Source: Collinsella aerofaciens (lineage in GTDB: Bacteria; Actinomycetota; Coriobacteriia; Coriobacteriales; Coriobacteriaceae). From it: a DNA stretch of 6,233 nucleotides. A program made the position numbers and the translations under genes. Location: contig NZ_JAQLDU010000030.1 of assembly GCF_028209625.1 (NCBI RefSeq), positions 1 through 6,233 of the forward strand. Direction: 5' to 3'. How positions within the stretch are numbered: the stretch's first letter is position 1; every line of letters begins with the position of its first letter. This document shows, in pieces, positions 1 to 6,204 of this stretch. Below the pieces are notes generated by a model. That model did no database searches. It was given only the letters and a program-made list of their open reading frames with translations, and was not told where the DNA came from.

Positions 1-95
1 CTCACGGCCTGGATCTGCTCGACGGGGTTGTTGCCGAGGGCGTTGCCGCCAAGGGCGACGACAATACGATCGGGCTTACCGTACGGTTTACTCAT
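1..95 (-). CDS. arcC: Carbamate kinase, N-terminal fragment (cut by window edge)
   Basis: Only the first 31 codons are inside the window, read leftwards from the ATG complement at 93-95. The protein begins MSKPYGKPDRIVVALGGNAL and continues GNNPVEQIQAV. The (I/V)VVALGGNAL segment is the N-terminal signature of carbamate kinases (amino acid kinase fold), where the glycines form part of the phosphate-binding loop. The enzyme transfers phosphate from carbamoyl phosphate to ADP, the ATP-yielding last step of arginine fermentation in the cytoplasm. It starts 23 nt after the arcB stop with no terminator between, so it should be the fourth gene of the operon. The only purine-rich stretch upstream is a GGGAAG-like sequence placed rather far from the ATG, so translation may lean on coupling to arcB. 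Family assignment is firm despite the short fragment, but completeness cannot be judged. Confidence 0.9.
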   Translation of the reverse strand, partial: MSKPYGKPDRIVVALGGNALGNNPVEQIQAV

Positions 96-118
96 AGTGT
101 TCGTTCACTTCCCAGCTA

Positions 119-1126
119 CTAGCGAAGCGTCGCGTACATCATGGCCTTAATGGTATGCATGCGGTTCTCGGCCTCCTGGAACACACGAGACTGCGCGCTC
201 TCAAAGACCTCGTCGGAAACCTCCATCTCGGTCACGCCGAACTTCTCAGCAATCTCGGCGCCGATGGTGGTCTGCGTATCGTGGAAGCTCGGCAGGCAGT
301 GCATAAAGATGGCGCCGGGGTTTGCCTTGGCCATGACCTCGGGCGTTACTCGATAGGGAGAGAGAAGATCGATTCGGCTCTTCCACAGCTCCTCAGCCTG
401 GCCCATACCGACCCAAACGTCCGTATAGATAACATCTGCATCCTTGACGCCCTCATCGATATCCTCAGTGAGCTGGATCGTGCAGCCATTCTGAGCGGCG
501 ATCTCCTGGCAGCGCTCAAGAAGCTCGGGATCGAAGTGCGTGGCGCCCTCGACATCGCCCTTGGGTCCGCAGGAGCAGAAGTTAATGCCGAGCTTGGCGC
601 AGATAACCATCAGGGAGTCGCTGACGTTGCCCTGCTCCTTACCCATATAGGTGAGCTTCATGCCGCGCGTGTCGCCAAACTCCTCACGCATGGTAAGAAT
701 GTCGGCAAGGGCCTGGGTGGGATGGTACTCGTTGGTCAGACCGTTCCAGACGGGAACGCCAGCCTTGGCGGCAAGCTCCTCGACGATCGACTGGTCGGAG
801 CCGCGATACTCAATACCGTCATACATGCGACCGAGCACGCGGGCGGTATCCTCGATGGACTCTTTCTTGCCCATCTGCGACGAGCCGGGGTCGAGGTAGG
901 TCACGCCCATACCCAGGTCCATACCGCCGACCTCGAAGGCACAGCGCGTGCGCGTTGAGGTCTTCTCAAACAGCAGGACAATGTTCTTGCCCTCGAGAAA
1001 GCGGTGCGGATAACCGGCGCGCTTCATATCCTTGAAGTTCTTTGAGAGGTCGAGCATGTACTCGATTTCCTCGGACGTAAAGTCAAGCAGGGTAAGAACG
1101 CTTCGACCAGAAAGATTAAGAGCCAT
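119..1126 (-). CDS. arcB: Ornithine carbamoyltransferase, catabolic (with atypical ornithine-binding motifs)
   Basis: This protein of 335 aa matches the usual ~335 aa of the family. It interconverts citrulline + phosphate and ornithine + carbamoyl phosphate; between arcA and arcC the expected direction is citrulline breakdown in the cytoplasm. Visible motifs are the carbamoyl-phosphate loop STRTR (57-61), the SQMGKKES segment (83-90), HPTQ (135-138), the DVW segment (236-238) and HCLPS (276-280). The C-terminal stretch with DEVFES and [10 protein letters not shown] is very close to that of known OTCs. Two substrate-side motifs are odd: the usual GDARNN is GKEQGN (162-167), and the usual DVWVSMGE is DVWVGMGQ (236-243). 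The equivalents of E. coli Asn167, Asp231 and Met236 remain, but Ser235 is Gly. The ATG at 1124-1126 is chosen because AAAGGA lies 8 nt upstream and the protein then begins like other OTCs; the upstream in-frame ATG at 1184-1186 falls inside a hairpin and lacks a ribosome site. Confidence 0.95.
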   Translation of the reverse strand: MALNLSGRSVLTLLDFTSEEIEYMLDLSKNFKDMKRAGYPHRFLEGKNIVLLFEKTSTRTRCAFEVGGMDLGMGVTYLDPGSSQMGKKESIEDTARVLGRMYDGIEYRGSDQSIVEELAAKAGVPVWNGLTNEYHPTQALADILTMREEFGDTRGMKLTYMGKEQGNVSDSLMVICAKLGINFCSCGPKGDVEGATHFDPELLERCQEIAAQNGCTIQLTEDIDEGVKDADVIYTDVWVGMGQAEELWKSRIDLLSPYRVTPEVMAKANPGAIFMHCLPSFHDTQTTIGAEIAEKFGVTEMEVSDEVFESAQSRVFQEAENRMHTIKAMMYATLR

Positions 1127-1134
1127 GATTTGAA

Positions 1135-1140
1135 TCCTTT
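1135..1140 (-). promoter_or_regulatory. Ribosome binding site that fixes the arcB start
   Basis: On the minus strand AAAGGA lies 8 nt before the ATG at 1124-1126. No comparable sequence precedes the alternative upstream ATG (1184-1186), so this site decides the start in favour of the 335-residue product. Confidence 0.7.
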
Positions 1141-1166
1141 CGATTGTTGGAACACACAAGGAGGGA

Positions 1167-1196
1167 TGGGCGGCGCAGACGCACACGCGCCGCCCA
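1167..1196 (-). other. Intercistronic stem-loop between arcA and arcB
   Basis: TGGGCGGCGC (1167-1176) and GCGCCGCCCA (1187-1196) form a perfect 10-bp, very GC-rich stem with a 10-nt loop. It begins 16 nt after the arcA stop and ends about 27 nt before the arcB ribosome site. On the minus strand the stem is followed by TCCCTCCTTGTGTGTT, which is pyrimidine-rich but not a true U-tract. A full intrinsic terminator is therefore unlikely. Possible roles are partial termination or protection of the arcA mRNA 3' end, giving unequal arcA and arcB levels. The structure is seen in the sequence; the role is inference. Confidence 0.65.
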
Positions 1197-1212
1197 GATA
1201 CGCTAACGCTGA

Positions 1213-2457
1213 CTAGATTTCCTCACGCCAGAACGGCATGGTCATGCAGCGCGGGCCGCCGCGACCGCGAGAAAGCTCCTCGGAGGGGGCGACGAGCAGC
1301 TCGACGCCGGCCTTGTAAAGAGCATCGTTGGTGACAACGTTGCGCTCATACACGCAGACCTTGCCCGGTGCGACCGCAAGAGTGTTGGAACCATCGTTCC
1401 ACTGCTCACGGGAAGCCTCGATCGGATCGCCACCACCGCACTCAATCATGGTGATGTGGTCCATACCCGTCGCAAGCTCGAGAATATGCTGCAGGGTGCC
1501 CTCGAGCTCCTCGATATGCACCTCCCCCTCCGAATCGCCCTTGGTCAGGCGGTAGGCACGAAGCGTCTGGTAGATGCCAGGATAGACCGTGAACTTATCG
1601 CGATCGACCTGCGTGCAGACGGTGTCGAGGTGCATGTAGGCGTAGCCGTGCGGGATCTTGATGGCATAGATGTTCTCGATCTCGGCCTCATCGGAACCCC
1701 AGAACATATTCTTGGCGAGCTCATCGATGGCCGCAGTCTGGGTGCGCTCGGAAATACCGATGGCGAGCGTCTTGGCGTTGATGTTGAGGATATCGCCGCC
1801 CTCGATATGCCACTCGCTGTTGTGGTCGTACCAGATGGGGCTACCGGCATAATCGGGATGGTTGCGGAGCACCGTTTCGTAGAAGATTACCTCGCGGTTG
1901 CGCTGATTCCAGTACATGCGGTTCATGGTAGCGCCCTTGCCCACGACAGCCAGAGGGTCACGGGAGAAATACGAGGCCGGCATGGGGAACAGCACCATAT
2001 CGTCAGCCTTCAACTCCTCGCCGTCCATACTGGCAAGAGAACCGCCAACCTTGGGGATCTCGAGGTCGCGAACGTAGAGGCCGCCCATGGCAGCAAGGAC
2101 AAACTCCTTGTTGTCCTTAATCGAATCAAGCTTCTCGACAACGGCCTGGCGAAGGGCCGCGTTGGAGATGCCGGACTCACCCATGAACTTCGTCATGAAC
2201 TCTGCGCGAGTGCCCTCGACTTTGTCAAACGTCTCAGCGAGCAGCTCTTCCATATAGACGACCTCGGCGCCAGCGCCGCGAAGAAGGTCGGTAAACTGAT
2301 CGTGCTCTTTCTGGGCATAGTCCAGATAGAACGCGTCGTGAATCCAAACGCGGTCGAAATCCTCCGCCTTCATGTTTACAAGATCCATACCGGGGCGATG
2401 GACGCACACCTTCTTGAGGGCGCCAATCTCGCTATGAACGTTCAGTCCTTTGTTCAT
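1213..2457 (-). CDS. arcA: Arginine deiminase
   Basis: This protein of 414 aa has normal ADI length. It hydrolyses L-arginine to L-citrulline and ammonia, the first step of the ADI pathway, in the cytoplasm. The guanidine-modifying enzyme core is complete: FSRDP (164-168, catalytic Asp167), RNRE (186-189), HIEGGD (217-222, Glu219 and Asp222), SERT (236-239, Arg238), MHLDT (275-279, His276 and Asp278), QWNDGSNTL (352-360) and the catalytic loop [12 protein letters not shown] (397-408) with nucleophile Cys404. One oddity is that the position three residues before Phe164, usually Asn (Asn160 of the Pseudomonas enzyme, which contacts the substrate carboxylate), is Ala161. The start is supported by AGAAGGA 5 nt upstream (2463-2469). 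The gene lies 42 nt after arcD and 86 nt before arcB. It is the canonical deiminase of the window, in contrast to the diverged homologue on the plus strand. Confidence 0.97.
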   Translation of the reverse strand: MNKGLNVHSEIGALKKVCVHRPGMDLVNMKAEDFDRVWIHDAFYLDYAQKEHDQFTDLLRGAGAEVVYMEELLAETFDKVEGTRAEFMTKFMGESGISNAALRQAVVEKLDSIKDNKEFVLAAMGGLYVRDLEIPKVGGSLASMDGEELKADDMVLFPMPASYFSRDPLAVVGKGATMNRMYWNQRNREVIFYETVLRNHPDYAGSPIWYDHNSEWHIEGGDILNINAKTLAIGISERTQTAAIDELAKNMFWGSDEAEIENIYAIKIPHGYAYMHLDTVCTQVDRDKFTVYPGIYQTLRAYRLTKGDSEGEVHIEELEGTLQHILELATGMDHITMIECGGGDPIEASREQWNDGSNTLAVAPGKVCVYERNVVTNDALYKAGVELLVAPSEELSRGRGGPRCMTMPFWREEI

Positions 2458-2499
2458 CTCTATCCTTCTTTCTCACAACTTGTATGTGGGGTTTTGCAT

Positions 2500-3936
2500 T
2501 TACGGCAGGGGGATAAGACCCGAAACCGCAGTGAATGCCATGCAGATAACGCTTACGACCAGGAAGAATTTCCAAGCGACCTTCCACCACTGGCCAAGCG
2601 GAATCTTACAGACGCCAAGACCGGCAACGAGCATCGCGCTTGTCGGCGAAATGAGAGACATGGCAGCACTGCCCATGGAAAGGCCGGTAACTGCAGCCTC
2701 GGGGTTTAAGCCCATCAGCTCAACAAGCGGGCCGAAAATGGGAATCGTAAGAGCAGCGATGCCCGAGGAGCTCGGAACGAGGATCGACAGAAGGTTATCC
2801 ACGACGTAGAGAATGCTCGTAAAGATAACTGCCGGAACTCCAGAGAGAGCCGTGGCGAGCGTGTTGAGAATCGTATCGATGATGAGGCCGTCATTGGCGA
2901 TTACGAGGATTCCGCGGGCGAGGCCAACAACGATGGCCGAGAACGCGAAGTCTGCAATTCCCTTAACGAACTCTCCCGCGATCTCCTTCTCGTTCATCCC
3001 GGAAACTACACCCGAAAGAAGGGCCATGGCCAAGAAAATCGCAGAGATTTCGTTCATGTACCAGCCCTGGGCCACCAGGCCCCAAATGATGGCGGCAAGT
3101 CCAAGCACGAAAATAACCATAACGGCTTTCTGCCTACCGGTGAACTCGCTATCGAGGAGATTCTCGTCCGCACCAAACTCTTTGCGCTTCTCGATATCAT
3201 CGTGGAAAGCTGGGGATGCCTCGGGATTCTTCTTAACCTTGAGGGCATACATCACAACCCATGCGATGGCAACTGCAGTGAGCACGACAAGGGCGATAGT
3301 ACGCAACCAAAGCTGGGGGTTGCCCTGGATACCGAGGATGCCCTGGGAAATCAGGACGTTGAACGGGTTTACGGTAGATGCGATGTATCCGATACGGGCA
3401 CCCACAAACACCGTCATGAACGCTGTAATTGAGTCGAAGCCCATGGCCATCATGATCGGCATAAGAATCGCAAAGAACGGAAGCGTCTCCTCTGCCATAC
3501 CAAAGGTGCTGCCGCCCAAGGCAAAAAGCGCCATTAGGATCGGAATGATGAGGACGTCCTTGCTCTTGAACTTCTTCACCACTCGGGCGACGCCGCTCGT
3601 GATGGCTCCGGTCGCCGTGATGACCTGGAAGGAACCTCCCACAATCATAATGAATGCAACGACCTCGACCGCTTGCTGGATGCCGATCGCAGGGGCCTCA
3701 AGTACTTCGAAGATGCCTTGGCGAAGATCGACCTCGTTGCCGTCCTCGTCCGTATAGACCTTATCGACAGGCTCATAGGTGCCCGAGACCGTTACCTCGC
3801 GACCGTTAACCTCCTGGCGCTCAAACGAACCCGAAGGCACGACCCAGGTCAGAACGGCAAATACGGCCATCAAGACGAGAATGATGGTGTACACGTGCGG
3901 GACTCGAAGAGTGCGCTTCTTTTCTGTCTCTGCCAT
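2500..3936 (-). CDS. arcD: YfcC-family membrane transporter, probable arginine/ornithine antiporter
   Basis: This is a 478-aa polytopic membrane protein of the YfcC/DcuC-like ion transporter superfamily, not the APC-family ArcD of Pseudomonas. By context it should exchange external arginine for internal ornithine, as the YfcC-type ArcD of streptococcal ADI operons is thought to do. A short charged N-terminus (MAETEKKRTLR) precedes the first helix (about 15-33). A soluble loop with acidic residues follows (about 37-80), then hydrophobic segments near 91-108, 128-143, 152-166, 208-233, 270-289, 296-312, 330-347, 365-384, 390-406 and 452-472, with a charged cytosolic-type loop at 233-270. Family-like glycine/serine re-entrant motifs are GGSTFGMAEETLPF (141-154), NPFNVLIS (190-197) and VPSSSGIAALTIP (387-399). 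The start is fixed by AGGAGG 4 nt upstream (3941-3946). It is the first gene of the operon. Family is secure; substrate is inferred from neighbours. Confidence 0.87.
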   Translation of the reverse strand: MAETEKKRTLRVPHVYTIILVLMAVFAVLTWVVPSGSFERQEVNGREVTVSGTYEPVDKVYTDEDGNEVDLRQGIFEVLEAPAIGIQQAVEVVAFIMIVGGSFQVITATGAITSGVARVVKKFKSKDVLIIPILMALFALGGSTFGMAEETLPFFAILMPIMMAMGFDSITAFMTVFVGARIGYIASTVNPFNVLISQGILGIQGNPQLWLRTIALVVLTAVAIAWVVMYALKVKKNPEASPAFHDDIEKRKEFGADENLLDSEFTGRQKAVMVIFVLGLAAIIWGLVAQGWYMNEISAIFLAMALLSGVVSGMNEKEIAGEFVKGIADFAFSAIVVGLARGILVIANDGLIIDTILNTLATALSGVPAVIFTSILYVVDNLLSILVPSSSGIAALTIPIFGPLVELMGLNPEAAVTGLSMGSAAMSLISPTSAMLVAGLGVCKIPLGQWWKVAWKFFLVVSVICMAFTAVSGLIPLP

Positions 3937-4054
3937 CTCTCCTCCTTAATTCAGGGGTTTTTCGTTGCCGGCAAAGCCATTGTGTCATCGCGCAAAACAC
4001 CCTTCCGTCTCTTCGCCCGCCAACGAAGCGCATCGACCCGTAAACGGACTTTAG

Positions 4055-4073
4055 ATTGACGTAATTTGTCAAT
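4055..4073. promoter_or_regulatory. Palindromic operator-like site 1 (imperfect)
   Basis: ATTGACGTAATTTGTCAAT is an inverted repeat with outer arms ATTGAC/GTCAAT around a 7-bp core, centre 4064. The copy at 4085-4103 matches it in spacing and orientation, including the flanking TAG before and T after the arms. The odd-length dyad resembles the geometry of XRE/CI-type operators, which makes the regulator encoded at 5466-6116 the obvious candidate binder (inference). On the minus strand it contains TTGACA (4067-4072), which could also be a -35 element for arcD, but no convincing -10 follows at normal spacing. Confidence 0.6.
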
Positions 4074-4084
4074 TTGCTTTCTAG

Positions 4085-4103
4085 ATTGATGTTTAACATC
4101 AAT
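4085..4103. promoter_or_regulatory. Palindromic operator-like site 2 (perfect)
   Basis: ATTGATGTTTAACATCAAT is a perfect palindrome with 9-bp arms and one central base (4094). Its centre is 30 bp from that of site 1, close to three helical turns, so two dimers could sit on the same DNA face. It lies upstream of the predicted plus-strand promoter and inside the arcD upstream region, placed to act on both divergent units. A weak third half-site, TGATGT, occurs at 4141-4146. Half-site consensus from the two copies is ATTGAYGT. The palindromes are seen directly; a binding protein is inferred. Confidence 0.7.
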
Positions 4104-4114
4104 TACTAAGCCGG

Positions 4115-4144
4115 TTCGTACCATTCACCTGTGACAGATATGAT
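4115..4144 (+). promoter_or_regulatory. Candidate promoter for the plus-strand deiminase-regulator unit
   Basis: TATGAT at 4139-4144 matches five of six bases of the sigma-70 -10 consensus. The best -35 at 18 bp spacing is TTCGTA (4115-4120), only three of six, so the promoter may need an activator. The two palindromes lie just upstream, roughly at -57 and -87 from a start near 4151, a typical activator placement. The spacer also contains the small dyad TCACCTGTGA (4125-4134). A start near 4151 would leave a leader of about 60 nt. Confidence 0.45.
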
Positions 4145-4205
4145 GTAAATTGAATCGAACTCGTAATGTGCCACTATGGAAGCAATCAATACTCATCGCC
4201 AAAGC

Positions 4206-4210
4206 GAGGT
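4206..4210 (+). promoter_or_regulatory. Ribosome binding site that fixes the plus-strand deiminase start
   Basis: GAGGT lies 3 nt before the ATG at 4214, a little closer than ideal. The alternative in-frame ATG at 4166 has no purine-rich sequence before it and would add 16 residues with no resemblance to deiminase N-termini. Confidence 0.55.
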
Positions 4211-4213
4211 CTT

Positions 4214-5464
4214 ATGTCCGCACTACATGTTCAAAACGAAATAGGAAAGCTAAAAAAGGCCCTCCTGCACTGCCCCGGCCCCGAAACGCGCAACTACCCC
4301 GACGGGCAGTTCAATCGGGTCTTTACGTTGCGTCCGTCTAGCAGCTCATTCGATCTTGATAAAGCCCTTAGGGAGCATCATGCTTACTCGGCGATGCTCG
4401 AGCACGAAGGGGTAGAGATTCTCTATCTTGAAAACCTTCTTACCGAAGCCCTTGATGCGACAGAGCAAGCGCGTCGCTCTTTTATCGATAGCTACATTTC
4501 AGAATGCGGCGCGCGGGGCATTGAGCTCGAGTCTGCCATTCGCGAGTATCTTGAGCATATCGAAGGTTCCCGCGACCTGGTCCAGGCAGCCGTCAACGGC
4601 GTTCGCTACTCCCAGGTCTTCGACACGAACAAGGAGGTGTTCAGCCTCTCAAAGCTGACGGGAGACGCATACTCACCCGACGACCTTCTCATAGCCCCCC
4701 TTAACACCATGTGGTTCACGCGCGATCCAGCAAGCGTCATCGGCGAAGGTGTCACGCTCAACCATATGTACTGGCCAGAGCGCAACCGTGAGGTTATCGC
4801 CTATAAAACGATTTTTAACTATCATCCGGATTTCCGCGAGACTCCTCAGTTCTTCAAGCATGAATCGACTTACCACATTGAAGGCGGCGACCTTCACAAC
4901 CTCAACAGCGAAAATGTAGCCGTTGGCATCTCTCAACGAACCGAGCCAGCAGCTATAGACACCCTAGCGAATAACTTGCTCTGGGACGAGAACTCGACTA
5001 TTGAGTCCGTATGGGCCATTGAGGTTCCCTACGATGATCTCTGCATTCATCTCGACACATACTTTGCTCGTGTTAACTATGAGACATTCCTCATTGACCG
5101 GGAGCTCCTGGACCAAGCGCGAGTCTACTGCATTACACGAGGCAGATCGGAAAGGACAACCCGGGCGCGTCATGTCGAAGGCGGACTAAAAGAAGCGCTG
5201 GGATTAGCCCTGGGTTTAAGTTCACCGCAATTTATCCCTTGCGGCGGCTCAAATCCCGGAGCGGCAGAGGTCGAAAGAACCAACAATGCCATAAGCACCC
5301 TTTGCCTGGAGCCCGGCAAGGTCTGCGTATACGAAGAGAACACCGAGACTAACAAGGCACTGGAGCAGGCCGGTATTGAACTTGTTCCCATCTCTATCTT
5401 TGAGCTGACAAACGGCTTTGGCGGCCCCAACTGCCTCTGCCTTCCCCTCGTCCGCGCTTCATAA
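4214..5464 (+). CDS. Arginine deiminase family protein, diverged ArcA paralogue
   Basis: This protein of 416 aa is a full-length ADI homologue, alignable end to end with the arcA product of this window but strongly diverged. Retained catalytic features are FTRDP (168-172, Asp171), RNRE (190-193), HIEGGD (221-226, Glu223 and Asp226), SQRT (240-243, Arg242), HLDT (279-282, His279 and Asp281) and a cysteine (Cys407) at the nucleophile position. Changed features are the catalytic loop, NGFGGPNCLCLP (400-411) instead of [12 protein letters not shown], so both loop arginines are lost; the QW-DG-N motif, which reads RTNNAIST (355-362); and the N-terminal EHDxF motif, which is EHHAY (54-58). The surviving Arg residues that hold the substrate carboxylate suggest an arginine-like alpha-amino acid is still bound. 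It may be a deiminase with altered substrate or rate, or a sensor. It is divergent from arcDABC and one base ahead of a regulator gene, pointing to a role in that regulator's function. Deiminase fold is certain; activity is not. Confidence 0.9.
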   Translation: MSALHVQNEIGKLKKALLHCPGPETRNYPDGQFNRVFTLRPSSSSFDLDKALREHHAYSAMLEHEGVEILYLENLLTEALDATEQARRSFIDSYISECGARGIELESAIREYLEHIEGSRDLVQAAVNGVRYSQVFDTNKEVFSLSKLTGDAYSPDDLLIAPLNTMWFTRDPASVIGEGVTLNHMYWPERNREVIAYKTIFNYHPDFRETPQFFKHESTYHIEGGDLHNLNSENVAVGISQRTEPAAIDTLANNLLWDENSTIESVWAIEVPYDDLCIHLDTYFARVNYETFLIDRELLDQARVYCITRGRSERTTRARHVEGGLKEALGLALGLSSPQFIPCGGSNPGAAEVERTNNAISTLCLEPGKVCVYEENTETNKALEQAGIELVPISIFELTNGFGGPNCLCLPLVRAS

Positions 5465-5465
5465 C

Positions 5466-6116
5466 ATGGGAACGGGTCAAAACATAAAGGCGCTTCGCAA
5501 GCGCGACCAGCTCACGCAGGAGGAGTTCGCGGCACTCGTCGGCGTCTCCAAAGAAACGGTATGCCGTTGGGAAAAGGACCGCTATGCCATCCGCCGGTCG
5601 ACACTGCTCAAGATCGTTTCGAAATTCAATCTGCAGTTTGACGACCTCGCATCGGAAACCGCAGGGCTTGCCGCAAAGCTCGACCACGAGGGGCGGAAGG
5701 GGGAATCCAAGGAAACTACTACTGACTCCCTTTGTGATGTATTTAAAATTCAGATGAATGGAGGCAGAACGGGACTCAAGCAGACCGGAACAACGGCGCT
5801 CCCCTCATCCGTATTCAAAAACCATCGCGGGTGCTTCTTTGTTCAAATGGACACATCTGCCATGTCCAAATGCTATCCGATAGGATCCCTTCTCCTAGTG
5901 GACCCCAACCTGAAACCCTGGAACGGATGCTCCGTCCTCGCCTTGGCCGATAATTCCAGAATGGTCATACGGCGATATAGCACCGGCACGAACACCGTGA
6001 TGCTGTCATCCTACTCATATCGCACGTCGGAACCGGATATTGTGCTGGACAAACGCCGAATCAGGATTCTCGGAGTCATCGTCTGGTTTCAGGCATCCCA
6101 TGACCTGAGCATCTAA
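5466..6116 (+). CDS. XRE-family transcriptional regulator with S24 (LexA/CI-like) C-terminal domain
   Basis: This is a 216-aa DNA-binding protein. Residues 5-60 form an XRE/HTH_3 domain, with IKALRKRDQLTQEEFAALVG followed by a recognition helix around SKETVCRWEKD (28-38). After a polar linker (about 70-90), residues about 120-209 look like the beta-rich S24 domain of LexA and phage repressors (PIGSLLLVDP at 138-147, GVIVWFQ at 203-209). The usual GDSM is TSAM (130-133), putting Ala132 at the nucleophile, although Ser131 is adjacent. The usual VKR is VIR (167-169), removing the general-base Lys. Autocleavage is therefore unlikely and the domain may serve dimerisation or ligand sensing. The ATG follows the TAA of the deiminase paralogue by one base (TAACATG) without its own ribosome site, implying translational coupling. 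It is a likely local regulator of the divergent arc operon through the 4055-4103 palindromes (inference). Confidence 0.88.
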   Translation: MGTGQNIKALRKRDQLTQEEFAALVGVSKETVCRWEKDRYAIRRSTLLKIVSKFNLQFDDLASETAGLAAKLDHEGRKGESKETTTDSLCDVFKIQMNGGRTGLKQTGTTALPSSVFKNHRGCFFVQMDTSAMSKCYPIGSLLLVDPNLKPWNGCSVLALADNSRMVIRRYSTGTNTVMLSSYSYRTSEPDIVLDKRRIRILGVIVWFQASHDLSI

Positions 6117-6162
6117 CCAAATTTGTTCTTGTTTACCCCCTGCACACATCTCAAACAGCAAA

Positions 6163-6192
6163 AGCCCCGCAGTCGGAGCGGACTGCGGGGCT
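6163..6192 (-). terminator. Intrinsic terminator between convergent genes
   Basis: AGCCCCGCAGTC (6163-6174) and GACTGCGGGGCT (6181-6192) form a perfect 12-bp stem with a 6-nt loop. On the minus strand the stem runs into TTTTGCTGTTT, a moderate U-tract, so it best serves a gene entering from the right. On the plus strand the stem is followed by CATGAAG with no U-tract, but the hairpin lies 46 nt after the regulator stop and could still end that transcript less efficiently. Confidence 0.8.
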
Positions 6193-6204
6193 CATGAAGA
6201 GAGG

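Noticed and set aside
155..958. Plus-strand open frame of 267 codons opposite arcB
   Set aside because: Antisense shadow of arcB with no ribosome site or domain; arcB has full family motifs over the same bases.
1127..1186. N-terminal extension of ArcB to an upstream ATG (20 extra residues)
   Set aside because: The ATG lies inside the GC-rich hairpin, has no ribosome site, and the added residues do not resemble an OTC N-terminus; the ATG at 1124-1126 has AAAGGA at good spacing.
1456..2709. Long plus-strand open frame (417 codons) opposite arcA and the end of arcD
   Set aside because: It is an antisense shadow of GC-rich coding sequence; it spans two real genes and shows no recognisable domain.
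2813..3757. Plus-strand open frame of 314 codons opposite arcD
   Set aside because: Antisense shadow of a membrane protein gene; composition reflects the complementary frame and no family is recognisable.
3821..4102. Arginine-rich minus-strand open frame overlapping the arcD start, considered as a leader peptide
   Set aside because: It runs through the arcD start and far into arcD in another frame rather than ending before it, and no ribosome site or attenuator structure accompanies it.
4055..4103. Palindromes as FNR boxes or ArgR (ARG) boxes
   Set aside because: The TTGAT arms are separated by 7 bp rather than the 4 bp of an FNR site, and the TGA-to-TCA span is 15 bp rather than the 14 bp of an ARG box; both dyads have an odd centre.
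4166..4213. N-terminal extension of the plus-strand deiminase from an ATG at 4166
   Set aside because: No ribosome site precedes it, it would start only about 15 nt after the predicted transcription start, and the extra residues do not match deiminases.
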